Source: Apostichopus japonicus (taxonomy: Eukaryota; Echinodermata; Holothuroidea; Aspidochirotida; Stichopodidae). From it: DNA of 64,000 nt. Position 1 is the first letter of the stretch. Every line of letters starts with the position of its first letter. Made by a program: the position numbers and the translations under genes. Location: contig NC_092574.1 in assembly GCF_037975245.1 (NCBI RefSeq), positions 15,201,713-15,265,712 of the forward strand, read 5' to 3'. The notes beneath the pieces were generated by a model. That model saw only the letters and a list, made by a program, of their open reading frames with translations, did not search any database and had not been told where the DNA came from. Positions 16,804 to 29,500 of this stretch are shown piece after piece.

Positions 16804-17830
16804 CGTAGACTTTCCATTTCGATATTATTTTTATGGCAGTCGGCAGAAGAAGAATTAATTGGGACCAATTATCGAACTGTGTTTTCTCTTTCACCGATCG
16901 TTGAAATAGTGAAACTTCGTGATGAAAATGTTCAGAAAACTTTCCGGTAATGAGAATATATATATATATATATATTCATTGAGCGAGAAACGTTAAAAAT
17001 TGTGTACAATTCGTGAGCCGTGTCCTTAAGTTTTCCACGGAGAACGAATGACATCTGCGATGACGTCATTCTGAACAGAGGATAATAACAACACGTTGTC
17101 ACACGATAGCACGACTCATGGGCTACGGCCTATACGGAAGCCTTTAATTCCATTTCTTTCACTGAGTTGCCGGCGATTCTGGCACTCGTCTAGCTGAGCC
17201 TGGCTACAGTAGCTATACTGACGGCCGTGATATTATCAGTTATTTGCCGAGAGGTTTTTAACTTGCAGGCGTCGGGTGATTGGATTGGTGAATGAGTTTA
17301 TCAGATGAAGAACTGGAAAATCGAAATAACCGATAAAGACGCTCCCGTTTTCCTTTTCTCTATTCAGCTTTCCTTCTTTCTTCCCCTTCCGCTCTCTTCA
17401 CCTATTCTCCTTTTGCCGACAGACCCAAAATTTGCCGACAGCGACCAAATTATTATATATAATATAATAAATCAAAAAATAAAACCAAAATCTCAAAGGT
17501 TTACTTGTTAACTCAATGTTTCATACTAACGAAGAATCAGCTGACTCTCAAGGTTCACACGAAGCTCTTTTAGATGCTCTTATAGCTGCATTATGAGCCC
17601 ATAAAAACTCGTGCACAGAAAATAGATGCATTTTGAGAACGAGACGCCCAGGCCGAATATAAAATATTCAAAGGCTACTACTGATGAAGCTCCTATAAAG
17701 TTTGAGAGCAGAAACTGGTCTAGTTGGTCATAAGAACCTACACTAGTCTCTCCTACTATTAACAGTACACTCAATTCACCTAATAGGTGCAATTATGCTT
17801 CACCACGAGGAGCATGCTATAAGTTCATGT

Positions 17831-17940
17831 TCCTTGGGCCCTCCCTTAAAAATACTTCAGGTTCTTGGCGACTACGTTGCGTTAGATAGTGTAAAACCGC
17901 CTACACCCCGTTTCATTCAGATAATTATGATATACTTGCT
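17831..17940 (-). repeat. subterminal inverted repeat, right copy
   Basis: Inverted partner of 15915-16008, inside the same transposon. Confidence 0.8.
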
Positions 17941-18225
17941 AACTGTGCATTGATTTTCCATGACAGTAATAGTCAGCACTATAGTACTGAGCCGTATCTA
18001 ATTAATACGTGATGTCGCGTAGGCCTGGTAATTGCCTTAGTTTCAAATTTGGAATAAAAACGATCGCGTTTCAGGGAAGAACAGCTGGATATATATTAGG
18101 CTTTTCTTTCACCAAGTTATGCCTATTAGGAATTTAAAGTACTCCCACATAAAAAAACGCAACTGATTTCCAAAAAGGGGGGGCCGGGGCCGGGTCGGCC
18201 CCCCCCTGGATCCGCCCCTGGAAAC

Positions 18226-20443
18226 TCAAGCGATATAAGGACGAATACTGGTTTCTTTAATGAGGAAGTCTTGATAAGGTGTGAAGTATAAAAATTGTTA
18301 GCCCATAAGCCGGTATTCATTAAGGGTGTTTGTGATTCTGTATTTGCTCTCTTGTAATTTTTGTAGTCAAAAGTTTTGGGGCGAGGGGAGGAAGGGCGGG
18401 TTGGTGGTAATAGATTCTCACTCGTTGTCAATTCGTCAAATAATCTGAGGGGGAAAAAACTGACGTTGCAAAGCAACATTCACAACAATTTTTGTACCTT
18501 ATCATGTCAGTATTTCATTAATAATAATAATTATGATAACAATCAACAGTTATTTTAACAATGCTTAAGCGTTCACAAATGTGGGAGAAATCCGCAAGGG
18601 CTTATGGATTAAAACTTACACGTCGGATGGCTTCCAATTCAACATTTTAAACTCAAATTTGGGATCTTCTCAATTTCCAAAGTCATTTCAGATGGGAAAA
18701 CCGTAGATTGCTCTTGGATGAAAACCCACCTTACTATGACCTGGTCGGGAATCAAATCCAGATCCTCCGGATTGCTAAGCCTCATTGCTTCAAATGCCAC
18801 CACCTTTATCCAGTTCCGCCACATTACCGGACATAGTACAACACAGCATTAACATGTATGCAAAACCTCAAAATTACTTTGCAAAATATAAACAACAAAT
18901 TTTTCATTCAGACAAACTATCATTTTCGAGAAATACCAACACAGTAGGCACATTATTTAATAGCTTTTCAACAAATCTTTATTTTATATCTCAGGAATGT
19001 AAAACACATTATTATGAACCTGCCTCCTGAGCGGTATTGCAAAGTGTACAGTAGTAACCCACAATAATATACATAGAAATAGCATAAAATTATTTTATGA
19101 AAACGTATCGAACCATCTTTAACCTTCACCAATCTCAAAAAAGAAGGGGAAAAAAAGTCATTTTTTCAGTATTATTGTGCGTGTCTGGTTATTTCAAGGT
19201 TTACTGTACTACAAAGAAACAGTACAGTATGCTGAAATCAATTCAAAACAGTGCAGTGACAATTGCACTAAAAGCATCTACCATTAAAACCCAATCACAA
19301 AAGAGACATGAAGCTCCATGATCTCAGCTACATTCTAGTCCAGAGAGTCCAGATAATCCACAGTTTACTGTAATCAGTTTATAATTAAAATCAACTTTAA
19401 GTAAAAAAAAACAGTGCAGTGTCAATTGGAACTAAAGACCTCCACAAATAAACCCATCGGAACAAAGACACTGGGGTTTGGATGCTTCCCAATGACATGG
19501 TTACAGCCAAAATTACAAATAATAAATACACAATCCTTAGGAGGAAAGCAATTATCCAGGGCATTACTACGAGAGGGTGAAAATAAGTTTGCATCAACAA
19601 ACGGTAGGTTCATGAACAAACACAAACAGACAATTTTCAAAGAAGGTGACCATGGAAAGATTCACATGTCAAATCATGCACAGACAGATGGGAGGAGGAG
19701 GAGGGGGGGGGGGGTATGGAGGGGGCGGAGGTTAACTGTTTCAGTTCCAAATTGTCAAACAATTTCACAAAAAAAGCTTCAAATTAGGATATGAAAGATG
19801 ATTCTATAGCAAGGCAAAATAAGCCCATGACATATTTGTGCTTTACCATCATATAACACACAAGATGTAGGAATTTTAAAACAATAAACAAGTTATGCTC
19901 GCAAAGGAACTCATTACCTCAGGATACTATTAAGCTGAATAAAAATTCACAGTCATCAACTTCAACTTAATTCCAACTCTGCAAGGTAGTTTGAATCATT
20001 CTGTGAGTATTGTAACTTGACATAAAAAACATACAACATATATATTTATATATTGTTTAGCATGCATAACCTTTAAAATTGTCCGATAGAGGAACTTTTA
20101 TGACACAGAACTTGCTTTTGCTGTCTTTTTTCAATTTAGCCAACAATGGTATAATTATTTTACATTATTCAGAGCAAATCAAACAAAAGATGAATAAAAT
20201 GTAGCCAAGAGTCAAGACCATACCACTGCAATTGCTTGTCCTTGCACACAATAAATATGGCATATTAAAAAAAAAGTTGCAAAAATTGCTGAATCATTGT
20301 AATAAACGCAGTATTTAGATTGACAATACAGATAGTCATGATCAATGGAATTTCAAAAAGACATTACAATTATGATGAGGATCTGAAAGTTATGTACTAC
20401 ACTTGCTAAACATTATGCACATGAATAACATTAATATGTGGCT

Positions 20444-20485
<42 letters not shown>

Positions 20486-22685
20486 AATATTGGATTGTTA
20501 AATACACAGTGGCATGTATACAACCATGCATGAAACATTACTTGTATATATGTTCACAACATCCACATACCCTGTCCTTGTCTTGTGAGGCTCTGGTGTG
20601 TATGCTACCATGCCTCAAAATGCCCTCCATACGGTACATGAACATAGCATTCAGAACAATGTACACATTATCGCATTAAATGTGCCTTCCGATTTCACAG
20701 CAACAGGAACGGAGCTAAGCGACAGACACGGCTTATCAATACGACTGTAACTATAGAAACAGTAAATACCAAGACCGATCTAGATATAAGAATTAACGTA
20801 ATCTCTTGCTGATCCTAAGGGGGCAACTGACTTAAATTAACTACTTCATGAGGAACATCTGAATAACAGTCCTGTAGACATCAAAACTATTTCCAGCACT
20901 AACTTCCATTTAGAGCATAAAAGTTACTATGACTTCCTTTTACCAAGTGATATGAGCACACCACTCACCACCCCCCCCCCCCAGCCCCAAATCAATCAAG
21001 AAAAATATGCTGACCGTGCATTTTTTTGTGCAGCCTGCAAAATGATGCAAACTGCCATCAACTTTCTTGACACAGTTTTTGTTTTTCAGATTTTTTAAAG
21101 GTTTGCAATTTATTTTGGAGGCGGGCAAAATGTAATGTAGATGAGTTCACTAAAATTCATATAGCACACACTAGGTATGGGGGCTTTATGATGAGCAGGA
21201 ATTGTTCTACTGAATAAACAATTTTGTGCTGAAAACCTGTCTCTGTCCTGTGATAACATTCAAATAAAACACTACAGTGTACAAGTTAAAAAGTTTTTAA
21301 TATTGAATACAAGATCAAGGAATATTTGTATCAGACCAAATAATAAAATATGGTATCCCTCGACTAGTGCCATTTTATAGTCAAGAAAGTTTCTTGCTTT
21401 GGAAAGAAAGTTGCGATCTAACAAAATGATCCATTGTTGACACTCGAGTGAATTGAGAATTTTTATTCTTGGCAATGAATGCTCATCAAGTTAATTTAAA
21501 CCTTATAAGCAGCCATAAAACAGACTTTAAGAGTTGACGATGTTGGTATACAGTTCCGTTATGCATTCAACACACAGCAATACACATCATAAGCTGGCTG
21601 ACCAAGGTTCATTCCAAATGATAAAGGGAACAACTAGGACACTTTTCACCGAAACCGAAATATTACAATTGAGTATGGGTATAGGTAACATGCAAGAGAG
21701 AACATCTCTCTATAATTGCTTTATTAAATGGGCACAGAAGCAATTTGCAGAGACGAATATTTCACATAGTGTAAACCATTGACGTTTTTTTGTGTCATTT
21801 GGGGACAGAGTGGTTTGGGATAGGGACAAAAAGAATTGACTTGGGATCTTATACCCCTTTGAACCCCAATTTCTTGGACACATGTCCCTGTGGATATTGT
21901 CCCTAATCCTTCAAAGACCAATAAAATGTCAACTAGACTTAATAATAATTGGTTACTACATGTTTGGATGGAACACTGAATGACAAGAAATGAAGCACTA
22001 AATTGTGTCAGCTGCAAATTTATAGTTTGCAAGAAAAGCAGATTCAACTACTATTGCTCACATTCAGCAAAGCAAATGAAAAAATTTGCATATATTCATA
22101 AAACAAGAAAAAATTAACATGCATTAATGAATTCAACCTATGTTACATAAGTGTCCTGAGAAAGTTTCACAGCATTACATTATGTTTATCTCACAAATGT
22201 TTATCACTTTTATTGAATCAATTTCTTCAGAGTTGCCTTTAGATCACCATTAAAATGAGAAGCCATATCAATCAGCCAAGACCTGTTTCCTTTGAATAAA
22301 AAAGATCTGATGGATCTCAAAATTACTATCCAGACTTGTTGACAATTCCAAGAGTACTAATATATAACCCTAATCACCCCCTCTGCTTCACCACAACATC
22401 CTCTGTGCCCGATACGAGCAAACTGATGTCAGTGACCATTGAAATCCAGCTCATAACTTGCTGCATCTTTCGATGCTCAAACTGTAGCTTGGACTTATGG
22501 ACTTTGTGTTAAGAAAAAAACAAATTATCGATATCTGTCCAAATGCTCCGAAAACTGTTCATCAATTTTCTGAATTTCTGGAAAATTACAGAGACCAGCG
22601 AGAAAAATTGGGTCGTGCCCCATAGATTGCAGACTGTGGATGAACCAGTCAAAATGCCATCCTAATGTATCACTTTTTTTGCCAT
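18226..22685. other. intergenic DNA, no gene recognised
   Basis: AT-rich sequence with an AT microsatellite at 20446-20483 and several poly-C or poly-G runs (19704-19713, 20970-20982). Open frames here are short and unconvincing. It separates the second transposon from the 3' end of the folate-receptor gene. Confidence 0.45.
20446..20483 (+). repeat. (AT)n microsatellite
   Basis: About 18 uninterrupted AT units. Confidence 0.95.
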
Positions 22686-22691
22686 TTTATT
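22686..22691 (-). terminator. candidate AATAAA polyadenylation signal for the folate-receptor gene
   Basis: First AATAAA on the minus strand after the stop codon, about 780 bases downstream. Transcript evidence would be needed to confirm it. Confidence 0.3.
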
Positions 22692-23466
22692 AATCTTGAC
22701 TAATGTTGCTGAAGTGGTATGAAGGGGTGGGAGAGTGTTGTTACAACTTACAAGCAGTAAAAGAACTAGTTTGAAGATACCATGTTATATTGTGAAATTA
22801 TTAGTATTAAAGAGAGATACTTCTTTTGAATACAAACTAAACGTCACTGTTCTTTCAATGTAAGGCACCTCATTAGCACAACAGATTGAGATATTTTAAT
22901 TTTACTACAAGCAAGCAAAAAAATAAAGAAAAAAAAATACCCTTTAAAAGACTAAAAAGACAATTGAGCCTGTACAATTCTAAACAGTAATTCTCAGTGA
23001 AATTATTCCACCAAGGCGGCACTGAAGACAGCTGCAATGAAGACAGTTTGTTAGAGACAGCTTTCGTTCGCTTGTCTGTTTATATTTTTCGGCTGATTAA
23101 GAATTTGCGGGGTACAAACCCAGCAGGGTAACAGACCCAGGAGAGTCTAAAGTTTGTCCTGCCCTCTTTAAAGTTAAGCCTATCCAACCCTTATGTAGTG
23201 TACCTCCTATTTCTTAGCTGATTACCTTTCATCCCATTTCGACCATTGACCCTTAAATATGTCTTAAATATCATCCGGAAGATTTCTTCCCCAATTTTAT
23301 CACAGGTATTAAACCATCGCAGTTTCCAGTTGCTGTGTTACTAAAATCCTCCATCCCGCTTTTCCAAATGACTCCTTTGGCCGTAAGATTTCAAAACTTG
23401 TGGATGGTAAAGGCATGTAGTGTCCTATAGTACTATGTTCATACCAGTGATGCAGTGAGGCCTTCA

Positions 23467-23583
23467 TCAACTGATGAATAAAGACAAAAAGACTGTTGCT
23501 ATGCTCAACACCAGACAGGTCCAGCTCTCGATCCTTGACTGGCCTCCAGTTTCCAGTAGTTCCAAGGCTTTCCTTAGCGCCAC
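23467..23583 (-). CDS. folate-receptor-like exon 5 (hydrophobic GPI-signal tail, stop)
   Basis: Codes for residues 233-270, starting VALRKALELLETGGQSRIES and ending in the hydrophobic run CLVLSIATVFLSLFIS before TGA. Acceptor TTTTTTTGTAG ends at 23584. Phase 0 from exon 4 forces this frame, and the resulting NPNDEVAL junction matches NPNEEVA in vertebrate receptors, which supports it. Confidence 0.8.
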   Translation of the reverse strand: MALRKALELLETGGQSRIESWTCLVLSIATVFLSLFIS

Positions 23584-26500
23584 CTACAAAAAAACACGTC
23601 AAGAAATAAAGGACCCAAAGAACAGTTAACGTCTTCGATCTGCACCCCCTTGTTTCTAGTTTCAAAGCATTCAGACAAGCAAGAGATTGAATACGCTGGT
23701 ACCAGTGACCCTAAAACTTGCTAGTTTTAGCTAGGTCTTAAGAAACAACGATACTCATCTGTCCCATCTATCTGTATGCACTCTGATCTAGCAATTTAAA
23801 AACACTGGTAACAGTTTGGAACTCTCAGGTCAACACCACCCAGTCAACTTCACACAGCATCCTTCTATCTAGATCAACCATCCTGCATATCTTATAACCT
23901 ATTTCTAGCATGTTTTATTCCTTTTTTCATTTCAATCAACTTGAATCTTGTTACTCAGGGTCTTCATCAAAAAGAAACTCACCACTCTACAAAGTCACTT
24001 ATGTGGAATATTTATCTTCTGTTCTGCCTAGCCAGTAAGCTAGGTGTCTATAAGGCGATGCTTCTTGAGTGGTTGAAACTACATTTAGCGAAAAGATGAT
24101 TCTAGATGGATTCAAAGGGTCAATACTTTGGACAGGCTGCTTCCAAAACATAAAAAGGAACCAAAATTGGAGTGACTGCATTGTGTTGCGTCTTAGAGTG
24201 AATGATACAATTCATCATATCAGTGGAATATGATTTTATAACCTTGAATATTTTACGTTTTTATATTTTAAATACAGTGCCACCTCATAAAAGAAAATAA
24301 AGTTAATTTATAACGAATAACATGAAAAAGTTAAGTTCCACTCGCTCTGTGATGTCACTATTTGACTTGATAATTTTTTCAGTCTGATATATGAAGAAAC
24401 ACCAAAACCATATTTTGCCTACACTGAATAGCATTTTTTTATGCTTGGGGGAGAGGGGGAGAGGGGTGGGGTGTTTATATCAAGAACAACGTGGTATTAA
24501 TGACGCACAGTAAGTTACCAATGATGGTCGGGTGTGCTTCTCCAATGACAAAATATTGACTAGCAAAACAGGAGAAAACTGCTTATGCCACGAAACACCA
24601 TGGCAGCCAAACAACTACAGCCAACTATTTTCATCCAACCACGATCTTACCTCGTCGTTGGGGTTGACATCGCCACTAAACCAGAGGAACATACACTGCT
24701 CCTCGTCATCCACTACCTCAAACGAACCACCCCAAAGGTTCTGGCAGAAATTCTCTGCTGTCTCAAAAGTATCTTGGAACGTACTGCATTGGCTTCCTTC
24801 GGGGCACTTATTGGTTCCTAAAGGAATGAAGAAAAAATAAAAATATTGACCCTCTGGTAATCTCTGCAATATATTTTCCATATCAATTTATCAGAAAACT
24901 TTGTTCAAATTTATATGTCAACTGGTGGTCATCAGGGCATCTTTCTTTCAACCCCACCCCCCTATTTTGTTACTTTATTGCTTTAATATTTTCCCGTTCA
25001 TAGTTTAAATTTATTAGTTTTCTTGACACGTCATCGAATGGCTGTACAGTGGACATCTGGACAGGTTGCTGACCCGAGGCAAATTAACACTTGATATATC
25101 GTCAATCGAATACGGTCTAGAAAACCAACCCCACGAAGGGGGGGGGAGGGGTGAGTGAAAATCCACTAAATACGGAAGTAAACCCCAATACAACACAAAA
25201 CACTTAAGCAATATAAATATGCGAAAACCGTGTTTACGATATAACACACGTAGTGTGAGAAACAAAATGGTGAGAGCCAACGTGTAGTTCGCGGAACTGC
25301 TAACCCCGCAACCGCCAGAAGGAGAAACCTTCGTACAAAGGTCGCTTGCTAAAAACAGCCCCCAATCCCTCCCTAATACCAGAAAATGATATGTATTGGG
25401 CTGGAAAGGACGTCTAAGATATCCAAAATGGAAGAATATCCGATGGAAGAAAAAAATCCTGAAGCTTCTGCTACCGTAAGTTCTAAATCCAAAGGCAAAT
25501 TTCTGATCGAAAAGTGTGTGTAGGCACTTAAGATGGTAGAATGAGAAGGAGGGGAAGGAGGGGAAATGACCGGGGAGCCGGGTCATGGAGGGTGCACAGT
25601 GTTAAAGGGTTACCATGGACATTATGGGCACAGTAGAACGGGTGCTAAGGTTGTGAGGAGACAGGTAAGCGAGGAGTGAAGTAAATACCTGTTGTCCAGT
25701 TCCAGCCTTTGGACCAGTCATCTTTGCATGTGTAATCATTTTTGCAGGCACTAAACCAGAGATCACATTCACTCTTGCACAGTGGAACACCCACAAATCT
25801 CTCGTCTCGAATCGATATCCTATGCTGGAAGCCAAAGAAAAGTAAAAAACAGATGAGGATCCTGCAGGGTCTTCAAAGTGGTTATCATAATTTATATTCA
25901 TATTTACAGACAAAATATAGCACAAAAAGCCAAATAATAATGGGGTTCATGAATACATTTTCCGGGTCTAGAAATTTCACTACTTTAACCGCTTGCTAAA
26001 AATTAAAAATGCTTATGTACAGTCAAACTACTTCTGTCCTAAAACCTGCACGACTATTTTGAATTATGAATCAGTTCATTTGATTCATTACATTTTATCC
26101 ATAACACTTCCATAGATTTATAGATTGCAATAGTACAATAAATCCTGTGGAAAATCACGAATGATACTTGAATCCTTCTGAATGGCAGACATTGACAATG
26201 ACAGACTCCTTACTACATACAGTAATGACAGTGATTCCAGGGATTGAATTAGCCCGATCACCATCTGCTATAGATTTATACTTGACCTCGACGACACTTA
26301 TCGAGTCTTTCGCTGCGTGCAGAATTATGGATTCTACTTTAACATAAAACACAACGTTCTACTGAGTTCTAATCTGACTGATTTGATGAAGTTACAGTAC
26401 TGTATCGCCGGAGACATTCCTTGCGGTTTTAATGACCATTTCTATTTTGAGCCATCTACAACAAATTCAAATACTTTACAGGATACCAATGTTAACATTT

Positions 26501-29500
26501 CGCTTGCTCACTTTGCTCCCTTGACTAATTACTTGTAAACATTTCTACAAATCTGTTCAAGCATGACCAGTATATAGTAACTGAACAAAAACAAAGACAT
26601 AACTAAACTCAAAGAGAAAATGGAAGTCCTCCGAGAATTACCTCAACCAACCAGGGTGCAACATTCGGGGAACATTCGTAGAAGCAAAGATCTTGTACCA
26701 TCCACCTTTGACATGAGGCTGACAGTTCCTTCTCGCAGTGGTTCCAGTCAAAGTTATACCACGTCTCATGGGTGTGAAACTGAAAGGTAGTAACAGGATC
26801 ACAGCATGCTCTCTCTGCCCATGGGGCACACTGTTGTTGAGAAAATAAGAAAAATACAATAATTAGGACGAAGGTCAAGTCGCAGGCTCTGATCAGACAA
26901 ATCGAGACACATCTTCGTGAATCGACTGATGAAATTAAAGAAGACGATGCAACAACAAATCGTCATATTTTAATTACGAGAGAAGATTCACTGACATGAA
27001 GTTGGTAGATCCTTTCCACAGAGGTTCAGTAATTGTTGTTTGCTATAGTATTAATGATATTAAATTAATAATGTGAGTTTTTGCTGGTTTGATATTCCTG
27101 CTGTCTGTCTGTCTGTCTCTCTGTTATACAACAGAAGCCTACCTATACAACAGACAGTGCTTCAGTGCAGAGTTTTACCAGTTTTTCAAAAAATGAAATT
27201 AATTACTGTACTACTCACGTCAAAGTTATTAGAGGACTGGTAATTTTAAAACACTGGTGCGATTTGGTCAAAATTAATTGAGCATTAAACCTATCCGTAG
27301 TTATGAAGGGGCCATCAGAAATCATAATGATGTCAATATTAACTACATGTCTACAGTTCAGTAGATATTGAAAACAATACGTTACTGCAGACGAGCGGAC
27401 GGAAGGGACAGGGAGGATGAAACCAGGATGAACGTACAGTATGTGCATGTCGAACAGTTATAGACACAAGATTTGACTGCATGTACAGTACCTTTCCAAG
27501 AGAACCACAGAAAATGATATATTATACATATTATACTGTATAATATTTATAATATTATATATATAAAAATTTAATATCATACAGTATATAAAAATCAAGA
27601 CTATGCAGGTAGAAGGTAGCCCACACCTTTATTTCTTAAAAATATTCTTTTGACTGCTTGATACATTGCCCACCACTTTCATTCAGTACATTACTGTAGA
27701 AATTATCCTGTACAGTGAATCAAGAACCAGACTGAACTACTATTGTGGCATTAAATGTTCCCGGGCGGTAGTAAACATAATTTAGATGTTAATTTTCCTA
27801 CAGTGCAAGAATTTATACTGTATGTACCCATGTCGGGTCTTGGAGATATTCACCGTGTCAATTATCTCCTACTGTATTGTCTGGAAAGCTCCTGTTTAGC
27901 ATCTCGAGTATACATGTACTACAGTATTTCATGTAATTATTGTAAATGTTATTTAAGGCCACATAATTCTCGCTGTTTTTCTTTCGTCTGAGAGACTGAC
28001 CTACTGTAATGCTGCGTGCTTGACTACAGTACAGTTCTGTGTGGTATGTAGTCAAGCCACTTCTACCAGATGTGCTGATACTTGTAATTAATGAGAGGGT
28101 CATTTCCACCCAGTTGGGACCATTTTTTTCTATACTGTAGTGTCAAGTCCGGCTTCAGAGCACTACTATTGTCAGTATGAGCAGTATGAATATCATGTTT
28201 CTATCAAATCATGGTCACAAACTGTTTGAACTGTTAATACCAATGCTTTGAAGCATGATATTGGAGTACAGTTAAGAGAGGTATTAGCATTAGGAAATTG
28301 TCCCAACTGGCTGATCATTTCACACACACACACACAAGAGTGGGTACTGTACTTTATAAAGATGCCACCTATACTGCTCTGTAGTTTTTGACCTTGGCTC
28401 TACAACATACAGTATAAAGCTATACTGCTGTACACTGTCGACAGTCACTCTGAAAATACCCAAAAATGTAGTTAAGTAGGTAAGAAAAAATGTTTCACCA
28501 AAGTAATTCACATGACAGTTTTACAACAAAAAGGCAGCCCCCTACAGTAGTTGACACAACTTCTCAACCCATTTGCAAAACTACTGGGGAGTTGTTAATC
28601 AATAAATCAATCAATAACACTGAAGTGTGGCAGATAAGCCTGTACAGCATAGAACAGTAGTTGTAGCACTTGACATGTATACTATATTTTGCAGGGAACG
28701 AATACCTGACTGTATAAGGGCCTTGCATAGGCCCTAATACAGTGTAGTATACCTATACAGTTGACAGCCTTTATTTAATAAATGAATGATGCTCTTCTCT
28801 TTAATTACACATTACACTGTAGGTCTAGCCATACTGTTTTCAATTCCAACTCCCCCTGTCCTGTTACCCTTTTACTTAATTCATTTTGAAAGGGTAGGGA
28901 TCAGACTAATGACCTCTGAGAAGCATTTAAAGAGCCTACATAACAATATCACATCAAAAGGATTGACTTAACTGCTGCAATACTGATTCATTGTCCAGAG
29001 CACAACTGACTCTAAATACGAATTTGCAACTTGAGCACAATTTCTCCATCATAGGGACTTACAAAGAGTTCACCAGAGCAGAGAGGATAAATGGGGTACC
29101 TTACCTCACAGAACGATGCCAAAAGATTATCCTTATAAACAGTCTCTGTGGGTATCAAAACAACTCTATTATGATAACAGAATGAATCTACAAAGGCTAC
29201 ACTCATACACATACCAGAATCTGAGCAACAATGAGATGACCAGCCTCTCTCCATACATATACTGTGTATTAGTGTACAGGACATCACTGTAGTAGAGAAC
29301 TGTCCCATTGAAACATGAACATGTGAACTTGGTAATTCCCTACATGGATAATACTGTACATAGTACCAGAATATCATGCAGTAAGTTCATGCTCTTAGTT
29401 TGTGAAGTCTTATTAAGAATTGACTGAAAGACAAAAGCCATGAAAATAAGACCTGCTATGGGGAATTTTTTGGGGTTATAACACAAACTTGCTATGTACA

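Larger units (their letters stand above)
15539..18220. mobile_element. element with CAGGGGCGGATCCAGG ends and perfect 5-bp target duplication
   Basis: Left end CAGGGGCGGATCCAGG at 15539; right end, on the minus strand, CAGGGGCGGATCCAGG at 18220. Both continue into GGGGGGGCCGAC. It is flanked by GAAAC on both sides (15534-15538 and 18221-18225). A second inverted pair lies inside (15915-16008 and 17831-17940). The interior holds a five-unit tandem array and an additional hAT-like end (CAGGGGCGTAGCGAAGG at 16079) with no partner found. No transposase is seen. The ends and duplication length match the element at 7808-13634. Confidence 0.75.

Noticed and set aside
23309-23665. 118-codon minus-strand frame as the folate-receptor C-terminus
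   Set aside because: Splice phase from exon 4 selects another frame, which gives a family-like NPNDEVAL junction and a hydrophobic tail.
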